From: Batillaria attramentaria
Taxonomy: Eukaryota; Mollusca; Gastropoda; Batillariidae
Reading direction: 5' to 3'
NCBI GenBank assembly: GCA_018292915.2
Contig: JACVVK020000015.1
Coordinates: forward strand, 1,955,501-2,019,500
DNA length: 64,000 nucleotides
Both the position numbers and the translations under genes were made by a program. The notes under the pieces were generated by a model, which was not told the DNA's origin, did no database searches, and saw only the letters and a list, made by a program, of their open reading frames with translations. Each line of letters starts with the position of its first letter. The stretch's first letter is position 1. Of this stretch, positions 53,430 through 63,922 are shown one piece after another.

Positions 53430-53615
53430 ACGGTGTGTGTGCACGGTGTGTGTGTTTGGGAGGGGGTGGGGGGGGGGGGTGTGGGAGGCGGAGGGAGGGG
53501 GGATATGGAAGGGGGGGGGGGGAACAAGTTCTTAGGTCGAATTCAGGGCGTTCTTCAGACATGTTGGGTATCAGTGATCATACCCCCCCAAAAAAGTTGC
53601 AAGAAATATTCATCG

Positions 53616-53691
<76 letters not shown>

Positions 53692-54519
53692 CAGTGTGAC
53701 GGTGTGTGCTGGCGCGCGCTCGCGCGTACGGTGTGCGTGCGTGCGTCTGTACTGATGTGCAGTTTACAGGTAATATTTGAGAAAACGATGGCCAATAAGG
53801 ACTCTCCATACCAGTGTAAATCCTTTTTATTTGTTAAAAAAACAAAACAAAAAAAAACGTCAACATAAACAGAGGCGGCTATGCGTGCAATTGGTAAAAC
53901 TGTCCATGACTTGAAACTACTGAGTATTATAAAAAGTAAACTGATATACTACTGAAAATTAATAAGCAATATATTTGTAAGTTGGTTATGGTACTATTAC
54001 TGTTGTTTATGGCACTCGTTATACAAAAACAATTTTCTGAAACTGAGACAGCCGGTAATTATTCTTATCATCTTAATCACCTAAAAGGGATAACTAAATT
54101 ATTTTTTAACTGAATTGAATAGCTTATATTTAAAAAATTATTTGCAGCAAAATCGTTAAACTTGATCAGTGATTGTTAATTAACATACGCATCATATCTC
54201 AATTCTCTTGGAACACACAATTACGACACATGTCACCAGCACAAGCAATTATGGTGGGTGGTTGTTGTTGTTGTTGTTGCGCTTTTTTTGTTGTTGCTTT
54301 TTTGAGGGGGGGGGGGGGGGCATCATTTTCAAATAGATATAAAACCAGAGGAAATACTGACGGGAATCACATGTACATACGAAATAATTTCCGTCAAACG
54401 GCGACCACAATGGAAAGTGATGTGATCTGAATCACCCAAAAAGTATAACATAGGCCAATGTTCGGTGGATTTAAAAAAAAAAAAATGTTCAGAGTATTAA
54501 AAAAATCCGATTTATGCAC
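51832..54519. other. Intergenic region upstream of MGST1 copy 3
   Basis: No gene recognised. Contains GT arrays (52964-53010, 53396-53430, 53616-53693) and G-runs near 53460-53522. The stretch has an unusual density of CAGT/ACTG and CCGG words. The promoter of MGST1 copy 3 should lie near 51832-52400. Confidence 0.6.
53616..53693 (+). repeat. (GT)n microsatellite
   Basis: About 75 bp of nearly pure GT. Confidence 0.95.
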
Positions 54520-54690
54520 TAATCCAGAAACATTTTGTGAGGAGTCTGAAGAATCCTGTGAGGTGTCTGAAACATCTTTTGAAATGTCTGAAACGCCTGA
54601 TGCGGTGTCCGAAGCATTTTGTAACTGAGGTATCTGGAACATCTTTTGAGGTGTCTGAAACGCCTGATGCGGTGTCTGAAGCATCTCCAG
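54520..54690 (+). repeat. 21-bp minisatellite with coding-like periodicity
   Basis: About seven units of the type GAGGTGTCTGAAACATCTTT plus T. Translated, the unit gives seven-residue repeats such as EVSETSF and AVSEAFC. A 4-base irregularity (AACT near 54623) shifts the frame once and leaves stops, so it is not a working gene. An old exon or a satellite that happens to be a multiple of three are both possible. Confidence 0.7.
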
Positions 54691-54929
54691 GAGGCTTTGT
54701 CGTCTGTTTTTTTCTTTCCAGCCGGCTTGCTCAGAAGCGGGTCAGCACAATCATGTTGCTCTTGACATTTTTCTAGGTAGAGAAAACATACGACAATATG
54801 AAGTGTTACAGGTACTGTTTGGCCGAGGTTACCTCTCGCTATGCTGAGACTGAGGTTGGTGGTTTTTGTTTTTGTTGTTGTTGTTGTTTGTTGGTTTTTT
54901 TTTTAGTTTTTGCTTGTTGTTTTTCCAGT

Positions 54930-55225
54930 AGTGTTTACACGGATTACGCGCATTCGACGAAATATTTTCCACAACGCTGTTGTGTGCCTGACATACGTAC
55001 CGAGACTCGAATCAAAACTTCACCGCTGCTGTTCAGAGTTCACATGCCCACAAGCTTTCGCATGGCAACAAAGAAACTGGTCGCTCATAACGGCCGCCAG
55101 GCGGAGTTTGTGAACATGTTTTATCCCAAGACGCTTCTGGTGGATCAGTACAAACTGCTGCCTACAGTACAAGCAGATACGTTTTGTATGTGTCTGCTAC
55201 AAGGGATGGGAAGTCACACTGCTTA
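54930..55225 (+). other. Unrecognised open stretch next to a piggyBac-like end
   Basis: An open frame of about 95 codons after TTTTTCCAG contains MATKKLVAHNGRQAEFVNMF and YPKTLLVDQYKLLPTV. Composition is protein-like but I do not recognise it, and no matching donor or partner exon was found. The frame ends about where the TTAA-bounded element starts, so it could be an exon remnant or unrelated. Confidence 0.2.
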
Positions 55226-55645
55226 ACTCTTTCCGGACGAACGGCCGCATATGCGGCCCTACAGCGCACATCGGTTTCAGACGAACAGCCGCGGCATATG
55301 CGGATCATGATTTTTTATTTTTTATTTTTTTTTTACAACGTGACATGACTAACAACAAAGATATTTAAGTTTGAAAGTTAAAATTTCAATAATAGCTGCA
55401 TCAGTAAATATGTTAGTCAACTGCCCTGAAAATTTCAACTCTTCAACTCTTGTTTTGTTATATTTTTGTATGATTCACAAATCGACCTGTCTACAGGATG
55501 ATGGTGACGATGATTGGCCATTTGTACAGCGCTACGAAAAAAACTTCCATGCAGTAAGCATGCTCACGGCGCCTTTGGGGTCGGGGGAAAAAAAGAAAGA
55601 GAGAGAGAGAACTCAGGAAAAATAGGCCCTTCTTAAATGAGTTAA
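55223..55645. mobile_element. Possible piggyBac-type MITE (TTAA-bounded)
   Basis: Starts TTAACTCTTTCCGGACGAAC and ends AAATGAGTTAA. Near the left end is the 16-bp palindrome GGCCGCATATGCGGCC and a second similar block GACGAACAGCCGCGGCATAT. TTAA at both borders fits piggyBac-type target duplication, but the terminal inverted repeat is only about seven bases, so the call is tentative. Confidence 0.35.
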
Positions 55646-55715
55646 GGGCCACAGGGACGTACTCCTTATCAGCTAGTGGCTATTAGAAAGCCGGTTGCGT
55701 ACCCAAACTTAATAA

Positions 55716-56123
55716 CAGGGTCCATACAGGTTCACAGTCTCAAAAATTCATGAGTTTTCCATGACTTTTCAAGGCCAACTCTCCTGTTTTCCATGACAAC
55801 TTCCTCACCCTCTTTCACACTGACACACGCGAGGGTAGAAATTAAGAGCTTATCCAAGTTCAGTATCGCAGTCAGCAAGACCAATGTTCAGAGTTAGTCA
55901 TTAGCCTTATGGGATGGCAGTTTGTTGGTATTTTTGGCAATCAGTCCAGTGAGTAATCACCAAGCTGACCGTTTCACTGTTGAGCTCAAAATGGCTTCCA
56001 TAAACTTCCAAAATTCCATGACTTTTCATGACTCTTGAGATAATTTCATGACTTTCCAGGCCTGGAAAAGCTATTCCCAAATTCCATGACTTTTCCAGGA
56101 TTCCATGACCTGTATGGACACTG
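55716..56123. mobile_element. MITE with CAGGGTCCATACAGG ends
   Basis: Left end CAGGGTCCATACAGG, right end reverse-complemented CAGTGTCCATACAGG. Subterminal repeats of TTCCATGACTTTTC occur several times in both orientations. TAATAA flanks both sides as a possible 6-bp duplication. About 408 bp, no coding capacity. Superfamily unclear. Confidence 0.8.
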
Positions 56124-56330
56124 TAATAATGAAGTAGTTCTCCGCAGTCTAGTGACTGTGCCTTGCCCTTCTTTGTACTTCATGGGGAGCTTTAAAACGC
56201 CATTGGCTGAATAGTGAATGCATTTGATTCCATGATCACGGACATTGTTACTGACACTGTCACTGTCACTAACCCTAAAATCATTATATGTTTGTACTAT
56301 TCTTTAAATTCCTTAAATTTAATTAGACTA

Positions 56331-56421
<91 letters not shown>

Positions 56422-56426
56422 CGCGC
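56331..56426 (+). repeat. (GT)n microsatellite
   Basis: About 80 bp of pure GT ending in a GC block. Confidence 0.95.
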
Positions 56427-57252
56427 ATGTGAACAAGACTTCCTCAGGCTATGCAATCTGATAAGCATCAAAACCAGAATACAAACACGTACATAATACA
56501 ACAAGCGATTTAATCCTTAAAGAAACCAAGCAAACAATTACTAAATAAGTACACTATCATAATAAACGTATAATAATCATCATACAAAGCACCTCATGAT
56601 TAATGCATGAAAATGGGAATGTCAACAAATCAATCAACTGTTGTGACTGACAGAAATTTGAAGGTATTGGCTGGGGTGGAAACAGGTAAACTGAGGAGGG
56701 AGACAACAGTTCTTAAGCAGGTAGGTAGTGGGGGGTGTCGGGTGGGGGTGTAGGTACAGGCTGGGGAATTGCTGAGGAAAAAAACCGACTGAAACCTAGG
56801 CTGGGGTGCTGAGGTAACGCCCTGTTAGGGGAACACACGGCAATGCCCCGCTTAAGAGAAAAGATTTTAGCATATTGAAAGGCATTTAGCAGCCTCTTCT
56901 GACACCCAAACGTAAACTACTACTTTGTACCTCCATACTGACATACAAGTCTTCAAAATGAAGTCAGACTGTCCCACGTGGCATTACATGTATCATGATA
57001 GTGTGTGGAACCTTTTTTCTCCTTCTTTTTCTTTGGCTGAAACTTAGATTTTTGGGCTGAAAGGATAGGAAATCTGGCTGAAAATTGCCAAATGACTGAA
57101 AATTGCCCAGCCTGTAGGTGGGAGAATGGGTGCAGGGGAAGACCAACAACAACAACAAAAAATCTGAGTTTGCAGTTCTACTGCTTCCTCTGGGACAGAA
57201 ATAACCAATGGAGTACTGATAGTGATACATAATGGTAACAGTATAATAACAG

Positions 57253-57447
57253 CAGGGTTGCACATTTTCCACAGTTTCTATAGGACAAAGTGTCCTGGAA
57301 ACAGCAAAGTGATAGGACACAGTGTCCTGGCCACTTGGTGGCAATAAAAAATTTAATAGGACAAATCTCCGCTTGAGGTGGGAAAAATAGGACATTTGGA
57401 ATTTTTATAGGTCAATGTCCTGGGACCGACTTAAATGTGCAACCCTG
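57253..57447. mobile_element. MITE with CAGGGTTGCACATTT ends
   Basis: A 195-bp element with a perfect 15-base terminal inverted repeat (CAGGGTTGCACATTT) and a flanking direct repeat ATAACAG on both sides. Internal words GTGTCCTGG and ATAGGACA recur. The 7-bp (possibly 8 with one mismatch) duplication and CAG end suggest hAT-like (inference). Confidence 0.85.
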
Positions 57448-58223
57448 ATAACAGGTGTTAAATAATGATCCACAAAGCGAGAACAATTGCCATGTTGGTA
57501 GAGGCAGTGTAACAAACCCTACCCTACCAATCCTACAAACGGAACTCAGTTTCCTAACATCACTAAAACAAGAATCTGAAACAAAATTAGAATAACCACG
57601 TAACACATGACATAACCAGTGTGATTATTATGCAAATATCCTTGAGCATATTAAAATTGCAAAAAATGGATGAAATGGAAAAAAGAGATAGAGGGAAATG
57701 GGCCAACAACTATTTCATTGGAATACTTGGAGTATTTTTAACATCAGAATTTGTTACAAATGGCATCAATTTTCAAGACTGGGATAGACAAAAAGGAGTG
57801 ATATGGAGTTTCTGTCCACTAGTTTCAGTCTTGGTCTTAAACAGCATTATTCAAAAACTCAAAATGAATTCATGACTATAAATGTACAAGAGTGAGAGAG
57901 ACAAAAGAAAAAAAACAAACATACAACAGTGCAGTGTATAAGTCTATGTTCAAGCGTGGAACCTCTCTCTCTCTCTCTCTCTCTTTCTTAAAACACACAC
58001 ACACACGCTCTCTCTCTCTCTTACCAATGAACCTAGGGACTAGACACAAAAGGCATATGTATATGTATATGCACTCCATACTGCACTTACAAAATTGATG
58101 CTGTATAGCTGTTTACAGTTCAACTAGATGTCATACAAAAAGTACATGGAGAATCAATGTAGTGTATGTACCCGACAGATCTCTCGTTCATATTGGTAAG
58201 GACAGTGCACTGTGTATCTTACT

Positions 58224-58515
58224 GGTCCCATATGTAAAAGTCGAGGTTAATTTAACCCACGGCTACGGGCCTAACCAAGACTCAAGACTAGGACAAAAGA
58301 AACCTAAAAGCAAAATTAAATTTAAAAAAGGAAGCGAAGAAAGGAAGGAAAAAAAATCCTTCTATAGCGGCTTAGGCACCTTGCTGGAATGGGCTCACTT
58401 CTTGATTTAAAACAAAAAAACAACAGAAAATTTAACCCTAGAGCTAGTTTAGTTTGAGGTTAGACTCTAGCCCGGGGTTAAAAGCCCTATCTTCGACTTT
58501 TACATACGGGCCCTG
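58224..58515 (+). mobile_element. MITE family 1, copy C
   Basis: Same orientation as copy A. Ends GGTCCCATATGTAAAAGTCG and CTTTTACATACGGGCCCTG, and shares the CTTAGGCACCTTGCTGGAAT core. Copy A is the closest match by eye. Confidence 0.78.
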
Positions 58516-59025
58516 GTCTGGCATGAGTTTTCCCACTCCTCCATAAAACAAGGAAAAGAGTATCTTTCAAGAGAAAAAGAGGAAATGGTGGAGATGTTAA
58601 GTGCTCCTCAACACCAAGAAATTGGCCTAGGAGCCCCCCCCCCCCCCTTCCCCCCCCCCCCCCCAGCCTCATGCCTGAATGATTCGAGATACTGATAAAC
58701 TGTCCTGCTCATCCTTTTAAAAAAATAAAATAAAATAAATAAATTAATTAATACAACATCAATATCAACATTTCAGACATGGGACAATGAGTAACTTAAA
58801 TGTTCAAAATTGTAACATGTTATCTAACTATCTGCTTTGTCTCGTTTTGAAAAAAGATGACCTCAAAACAACTGCCGAAGCAGGTGGGGAAAATCACATA
58901 ATACACAAACTTAGGTGAGCTCAGGCGATATTCGTGACATACAGCCACGTGACATTTTCAAGAAATAAATAAAATAAATACATGTAAATTTATTATGTCA
59001 GTTTAAATTTATCAAACTGACATGG

Positions 59026-59205
59026 AATCCACAGGGGAAAAGGAAAAGTGGCCGGCCTCGCAACAGCTGGAGGCGGGACACTGAGGCAGAACTATATAAG
59101 CAGGGGACCAACTGGACTGGAGTGGCAAGAACAGCCCAGAACAGAGTGCGATGGCGAAGGGTCGCCGATGGCCTATGCTCCACTTGGAGCCATGGGCCTA
59201 AGTAA
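59026..59205 (+). pseudogene. LINE C-terminal fragment (RTE/Jockey-type tail)
   Basis: Fifty-nine open codons include RKSGRPRNSWRRDTEAEL, then ARTAQNRVRWRRVADGLCS and TWSHGPK before TAA. This is the terminal GRP..WRR...A..R..WR..V..LC pattern of non-LTR reverse transcriptase polyproteins. A TAAG-rich tail follows (59203-59220). It is severely 5'-truncated and overlaps the likely 3'UTR of the SLC31 gene on the other strand. Confidence 0.8.
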
Positions 59206-59323
59206 GTAAGCAAGTAAATTTATCAAAGCGAGGGGCCACACCACAGCACTCTTCACACTGTAACAATCACGGGTATGGGGGTCACAAGCCAATGAATTCA
59301 CATGCCTGAGAAGCATGCAGGGT

Positions 59324-61524
59324 TCAGAGGTCACCACATGCCTGCACTGTCTGAGGTGAAGGGTTCGGTGAGTGGTGATGATCGTCGTCCGTGTTCAGCG
59401 TGGTCGAGCTGAAGTTTTTGTAATGCATCTGTATTGTCTGGCCGATAGCACCGAAGATCCAGTAGCCGATACCACAGCCTATTGGGGAAAAAAATCACAT
59501 TTATATTTATTTTTCGCTGAAGGCGTAAGCTTGCCAAAGCCACACCGTGGAGCTTAAAAAAACAACAACAAAAAACAACAGCATGCACAGTTATATACTT
59601 CCCTTACATAATGTGTGGTTTTAAGTCCCTCTGTCAACAAACGATTAGACCCCCATCCTTATATGGTGTATTTGTCTATCAGGCTGGAAGTCTACGGTCA
59701 CTCAAGGATTACTGTCTTGTTATATATCATATATTAGATGTGTTAAAGATTACTGGACTGAAATCTAAATGCAGGCACTGCCTACCCTGCAGTTAACATT
59801 TCCGGACCCAAAACTTGAAAATCCAGAACACAGCCCAACGTTCAGGATCACACCAAGAACACCGGTACATAAACATCAACCAAGCTTCAGACACAAAATT
59901 TAATCACTGCCTTGGCTTACCGACAAACGTTAGTATATTGTTACCCAAAAGGTTAGTCAAATGACTTGGTTTTGTCGAAGTGAGATTAAAAAGAGACTGA
60001 TTTTGGCGATCAAATTCGTTCGCGCGTAGTGGCAGCCGTCTTCCCAAAAAGAGCCAGCCTGGATTATGTTCCTTTTGCGCTCCAACGTGCAGTTATGCCA
60101 CCTCACTCACTGCATACAAGAGTGATACCAAGGTTGATATCTGTGCGGGAGATTCAAACATTTCTTTTTTTCCAGCGCGCACGACAGATAGATCTATGTT
60201 TCCAGGACGGACTTCATTTTATGCATTTTCTGGGACAAATATGGCACCTCAGTATTGGAAGGCATGTCTGTAACTAAAGAGACACTGCAGTGCATTACCC
60301 AGAATGACGGCAACACCAAGCCAGACACTGTAGGTCATGACGACCAGCATCAGCATGTAGCCGTAGAAGAAGTTGAACATGTGACTCAGGGTGTTCAAGA
60401 CATGTAAACAGATTCTGAAAAAAAAGAAGAAAAAAAAAGGATACTTGAGTGAAATTTGTCAATAACACTGAAAACATCGTAGCTTATAAAGCAACCCTTT
60501 ACTTCACTGCCCAGTACATGTCAATGAAATATTATACTAATTAGTATTTTACCTCTCTCTCTCTCTCTCTCACACACATACACACACACACACACACACA
60601 TGGTATGGTATGGTATGCAGGGGCGCCGGAAGATGTTGGGGGGAGGGGGGGCAGAATCTCGGACGGGGGAACGTTGCCCGAAGAAAGTGAAAAGCGGGGG
60701 GGGGGGGGGGGGGGGGGGGGGGCGATCAAATGCTGCGTAGACAAAAAAACCTTTACGAACCAGGACGTTGCCCGAAAAAAGTGAAAAGCGCGGGGGGGGG
60801 GGGGGGGGGGGGGGGGGGGAGGGGCAATCAGAGCGGCCAGCCTTCGGTCCGCAAAAACAGAAGTTCTCTGTTGGGTGCGATGAGGGAGAGAGCACTAAGA
60901 GGGGTAGGGGGAGAGGTAGGGGAAGGGGGGGGGGGGCAAGACCATGGCTTTGCCCCCCCTCTTGCCATAGTCACCTGATTTTCCAGGGGGGGGGGGGGGG
61001 GGGCAAAAAGACACTCTTGCCCCCCCTGCTTGGGTACAGGGGGGGCAGCTGCCCCCCCTGCCCCCCCGGTTCCGGCGCCCCTGGTATGGTATGGTATGGT
61101 ATGGTATGGTATGGTATGGTAGACTTCTCCTCGGCGCACGTATCCATCTCTAATGAGATGCTCTAGGCGCCGCAAGGCTGGAGGACGAAGCAGGGAAAGC
61201 CTGCTGCCGCTAGGCGCTACTTTGTGTGCAAACCTCCACCCTGCTATTCACTCTGGTGCGTGCGACAGTATTTCTGTTTTACCACGCCACCGGCCACAGC
61301 CTGCTCTTCTTCGAAAAATGAACGTGGGATTTTTAGCGTGCACACTTGATATTTGTGCGTGCGTGTGTACACGAAGGCGAGACAGGCACCGCAAACGAGT
61401 CTGCACATGGATTTGACTCGAAATGGTATGAAAAAATCCAACCATATTCCTGCCCACCGGGGACTCAAACCAGGCAGCTCAGGATCCGAAGTCGGATGCC
61501 TTAACCACTAGACCAAATCCCCTG

Positions 61525-61573
<49 letters not shown>

Positions 61574-62436
61574 GTATCCATAACTGTGACAACTTACTTG
61601 CGATTTCGGACCTGATCCACCGTGACAGGGATGCGAAGACTAGAGAGCAGCAAAATTTCATCGTGTGTGTTGCTGGGAGTTGGAGACGCGCTCGCCTGAC
61701 TGCAGTGACTCTGAAGATGCTGGACCCCAGATAAGGGGTTTTCATTCAGCCGAAGCTCCAAGTACGTTTTTAACACTTTTAGTGCCTCAAAGGCAACAGT
61801 GGCCACAAGAACCACAGCACATGCTCCGACTAGTTCTGTTCAAAAGAGAGACAGTAAAGAGATCAGTTAATACCTGTTTAAAAGTGCTGATCTTGTTTTT
61901 TTTGTTTTTTTTTAAACTACTTTATTATCCCTTTCGGGAAATTTGGGCTACTTCCTCTGGGGGAAGCGCGTCACCGTGGTGCAGCGCCACCCAATACTTA
62001 TCCTATATTTTTTACAATTTTGCTGGGGGAGGAAAGCCGGAAAACCCAGAGAGAAACCCCCGATGAGCAGCCCGGTAGCCAGGAAAAACCGGTATCACAT
62101 ACAATGTATTACAAGCTCGACCTGGGCTCGAACCCACGCTTCATCGCCATGACATTGGTGACGGCCGTTCAGCAGCGCAGCAGCTAAATCCAACGCGCTA
62201 CCTATTAGACCACCGCTCACCCACTAATCTAATGTTTGGCAAAGTTTTGAGCATTAAGAAGGCAAGGCAACAATTAATGCCATCTAAACTTAAAGTAAGA
62301 CTAGGATAAAACAAATATGATTTAATATATTGTCTGAAAATACAAAGCAAAAAACACGATTACCTTCAGTATTGTTGATGTTCAGACCTCTGAACAAAAG
62401 ATCACTGATCTTCACATCTGTAGTGAAAAAAGTCAT
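59324..62436 (-). CDS. SLC31: CTR/SLC31-family copper transporter
   Basis: A trimeric Cu(I) channel at plasma or endosomal membranes. Minus-strand exons are 62364-62436, 61598-61835, 60299-60414 and 59324-59478. Junction phases agree and give 193 residues. Helix 1 is about residues 26-45. Helix 2 has the copper-selecting MxxxM (Met126-Met130 in GYMLMLVVMTY). Helix 3 has GxxxG (Gly143-Gly147 in LGCGIGYWIFG). The N-terminus is short (MTFFTTDVKISDLL) with no Met- or His-rich ectodomain, so it is closer to CTR2 than CTR1 in layout. The cytoplasmic loop (residues 46-104) is Ser/His/Asn-rich. The C-terminus carries DDDHHH and ends QACGDL, possible copper ligands. SINEs and a MITE fill introns 1 and 2. 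Candidate AATAAA on the minus strand at 58989-58994. Confidence 0.92.
60558..60617 (+). repeat. CT/CA microsatellite and short TGGTA run
   Basis: CT then CA repeats, then TGGTATGGTATGGTATG up to the left end of MITE family 3 copy 2. Confidence 0.9.
60618..61083 (+). mobile_element. MITE family 3, copy 2, with extreme G-runs
   Basis: Ends CAGGGGCGCCGGAAGATGTT and GGTTCCGGCGCCCCTG are a clean inverted repeat. Inside are three or more G-runs of about 20-35 bases, and the block GTTGCCCGAA...GTGAAAAGCG is present twice. It is longer than copy 1 (466 versus 197 bp) because of this internal duplication. Intron 2 of the SLC31 gene. Confidence 0.8.
61082..61122 (+). repeat. (TGGTA)n microsatellite
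   Basis: About eight TGGTA units start exactly at the right end of MITE family 3 copy 2. About three units precede its left end. Confidence 0.9.
61245..61525 (-). mobile_element. tRNA-derived SINE, second family
   Basis: The minus-strand head reads GATTTGGTCTAGTGGTTAAG (A-box-like) and CTGGTTTGAGTCCCCGG (B-box-like). The tail includes GTGCACGCTAAAAATCCCAC. Unlike the first SINE family in both head and tail. Intron 2 of SLC31. Confidence 0.7.
61526..61571 (+). repeat. (CA)n microsatellite
   Basis: CA array directly at the head of the second-family SINE and 27 bp from SLC31 exon 2. Confidence 0.95.
61915..62222 (-). mobile_element. tRNA-derived SINE, third family
   Basis: Minus-strand head: GGTGGTCTAATAGGTAGCGC (A-box-like) and GTGGGTTCGAGCCCAGG (B-box-like). 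The tail contains GGCTTTCCTCCCCCAGC and AAATTTCCCGAAAGGG. Intron 1 of SLC31. Confidence 0.7.
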
Positions 62437-63064
62437 CTGCAAAAAAAAAAGCAATCATGTTTTGTTTATTCCATACAAGTTATAAAAATTATGTGGGCGA
62501 AAACAAACCTTCTACAGCAAAGTATAAAATTAACTGAACAAATCCTTTTGAGGGAATGCTCAAAGTTTCAAAGTTGCTGAGTCTAAAGATCAGACTGAGG
62601 AATATCGGCCTCATGTGATAAGGCTGGGAGCAGACTGGGTAGTGGTGACATTGTTACTGTACTGTCACATCCACAGCTGGAAAAAGCTAGAGCCCTGTCA
62701 CTTGTTAGTCAATTTGAGTTCACAGTTTCAACAGCGACTTCAGGAATGGTGATAATTACAATGTCTAACCAATATGCCTCTGTGTAAACCTAGACTGCTC
62801 ACCTCGGTAACCCTCACCTCTATGTCTCATGAGCCGGATCAGCCTCGTGTAAAATACACAAAAATAAATAAAGGAACGGGGGAAAACCACTGTGAAAACT
62901 ATGATCTTTCACACAAACGCCATTTTGAATTAACCTTACCATGTGAAAATCATGTGACTAGCATGATAAAATCATGTGACTAACATAAACACAGATGAGA
63001 GCTCGAGAGTGATTGGATAAAGTAAGAAGAAAGTTGAAATTTGATTGGCTCTTTGCAATGAGGT

Positions 63065-63161
63065 TCGAAATTCGAAAGTATGGACGCAACACATGTCCTC
63101 TGACTTGTTTGTTGTCAAACGTGCCGACTGTGCATCGGAAGAAGCCGATGCCGAAAGTCCG
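63065..63161 (+). other. Possible non-coding first exon of the last gene
   Basis: A strong donor (TCCG|GTAAGC at 63162) follows a GC-balanced stretch. The next acceptor, with a long T tract, is TTTTAACAG at 63855. Divergent from SLC31 (start codon 62436), so a shared promoter region of about 0.6 kb is plausible. The 5' boundary is a guess. Confidence 0.35.
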
Positions 63162-63922
63162 GTAAGCAGACTTCATTCTACAGTCAATATGTCTTATGTC
63201 ATGGTCACTGATTACGCTTTCGCCGAATTCTTTGGAAAATGACACGATAATGTGGCGATTTACGGACTTTGCAGGCGTTGATCCGTCCTGCGATGGTCAG
63301 TCGCTTTACAAGTTTACTGTAGTCATGCACCTTAGCCTGTGGTCATGAGTGGGGACCGCTACCGAGATAGGGTACAGACTGTGCAGTCACCTTATCGTAG
63401 CACTGAGATGGATTCCTGACATTGTAGCAACCATAACTAGCCGAATGGCCCTAAAGTGTTCTTGTAGTCCGTTTTTGGATGCTTGCCAGTAGCAGCCGAC
63501 GTCATTATGGACGGTCACCTGTGTCAGAGTCTGTTGAATTTGAAAATAATGGAAGTGGAATCACATCACAGGTCATTGTGACACAGTCTGAGTAAGCAGC
63601 CAGCTTGTTCTCAGTGTAAAACTTATTTGAATTTGAACTGGTCTGGAGAGTGAAATGGTGACTCACTATTTTACTTACTCAAGTTACCGGCTGCAGCTGC
63701 ACATATATGATAATGAGACTGAGGATGTCAAAGCGGAAATAGTGGACTGGGTGCTGCAGTGTGTTTAATTTGTCTGACTATGATGTTGCTCTTATCTTGG
63801 GTGACATTTTTCTTAATATTTGCCTCTGCTCATTTTTTTTTTTTTTTTTTAACAGATCTATTCCAAGACAGTTTGAAGGTGACATCTGCCATCAAAAGAG
63901 AGCTACACTAAAGTAGGACAGG

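Noticed and set aside
59331..59588. Alternative frame across the last SLC31 exon
   Set aside because: It ignores the split Gly codon. The frame joined by phase 1 gives CGIGYWIFG, the CTR helix 3 motif.
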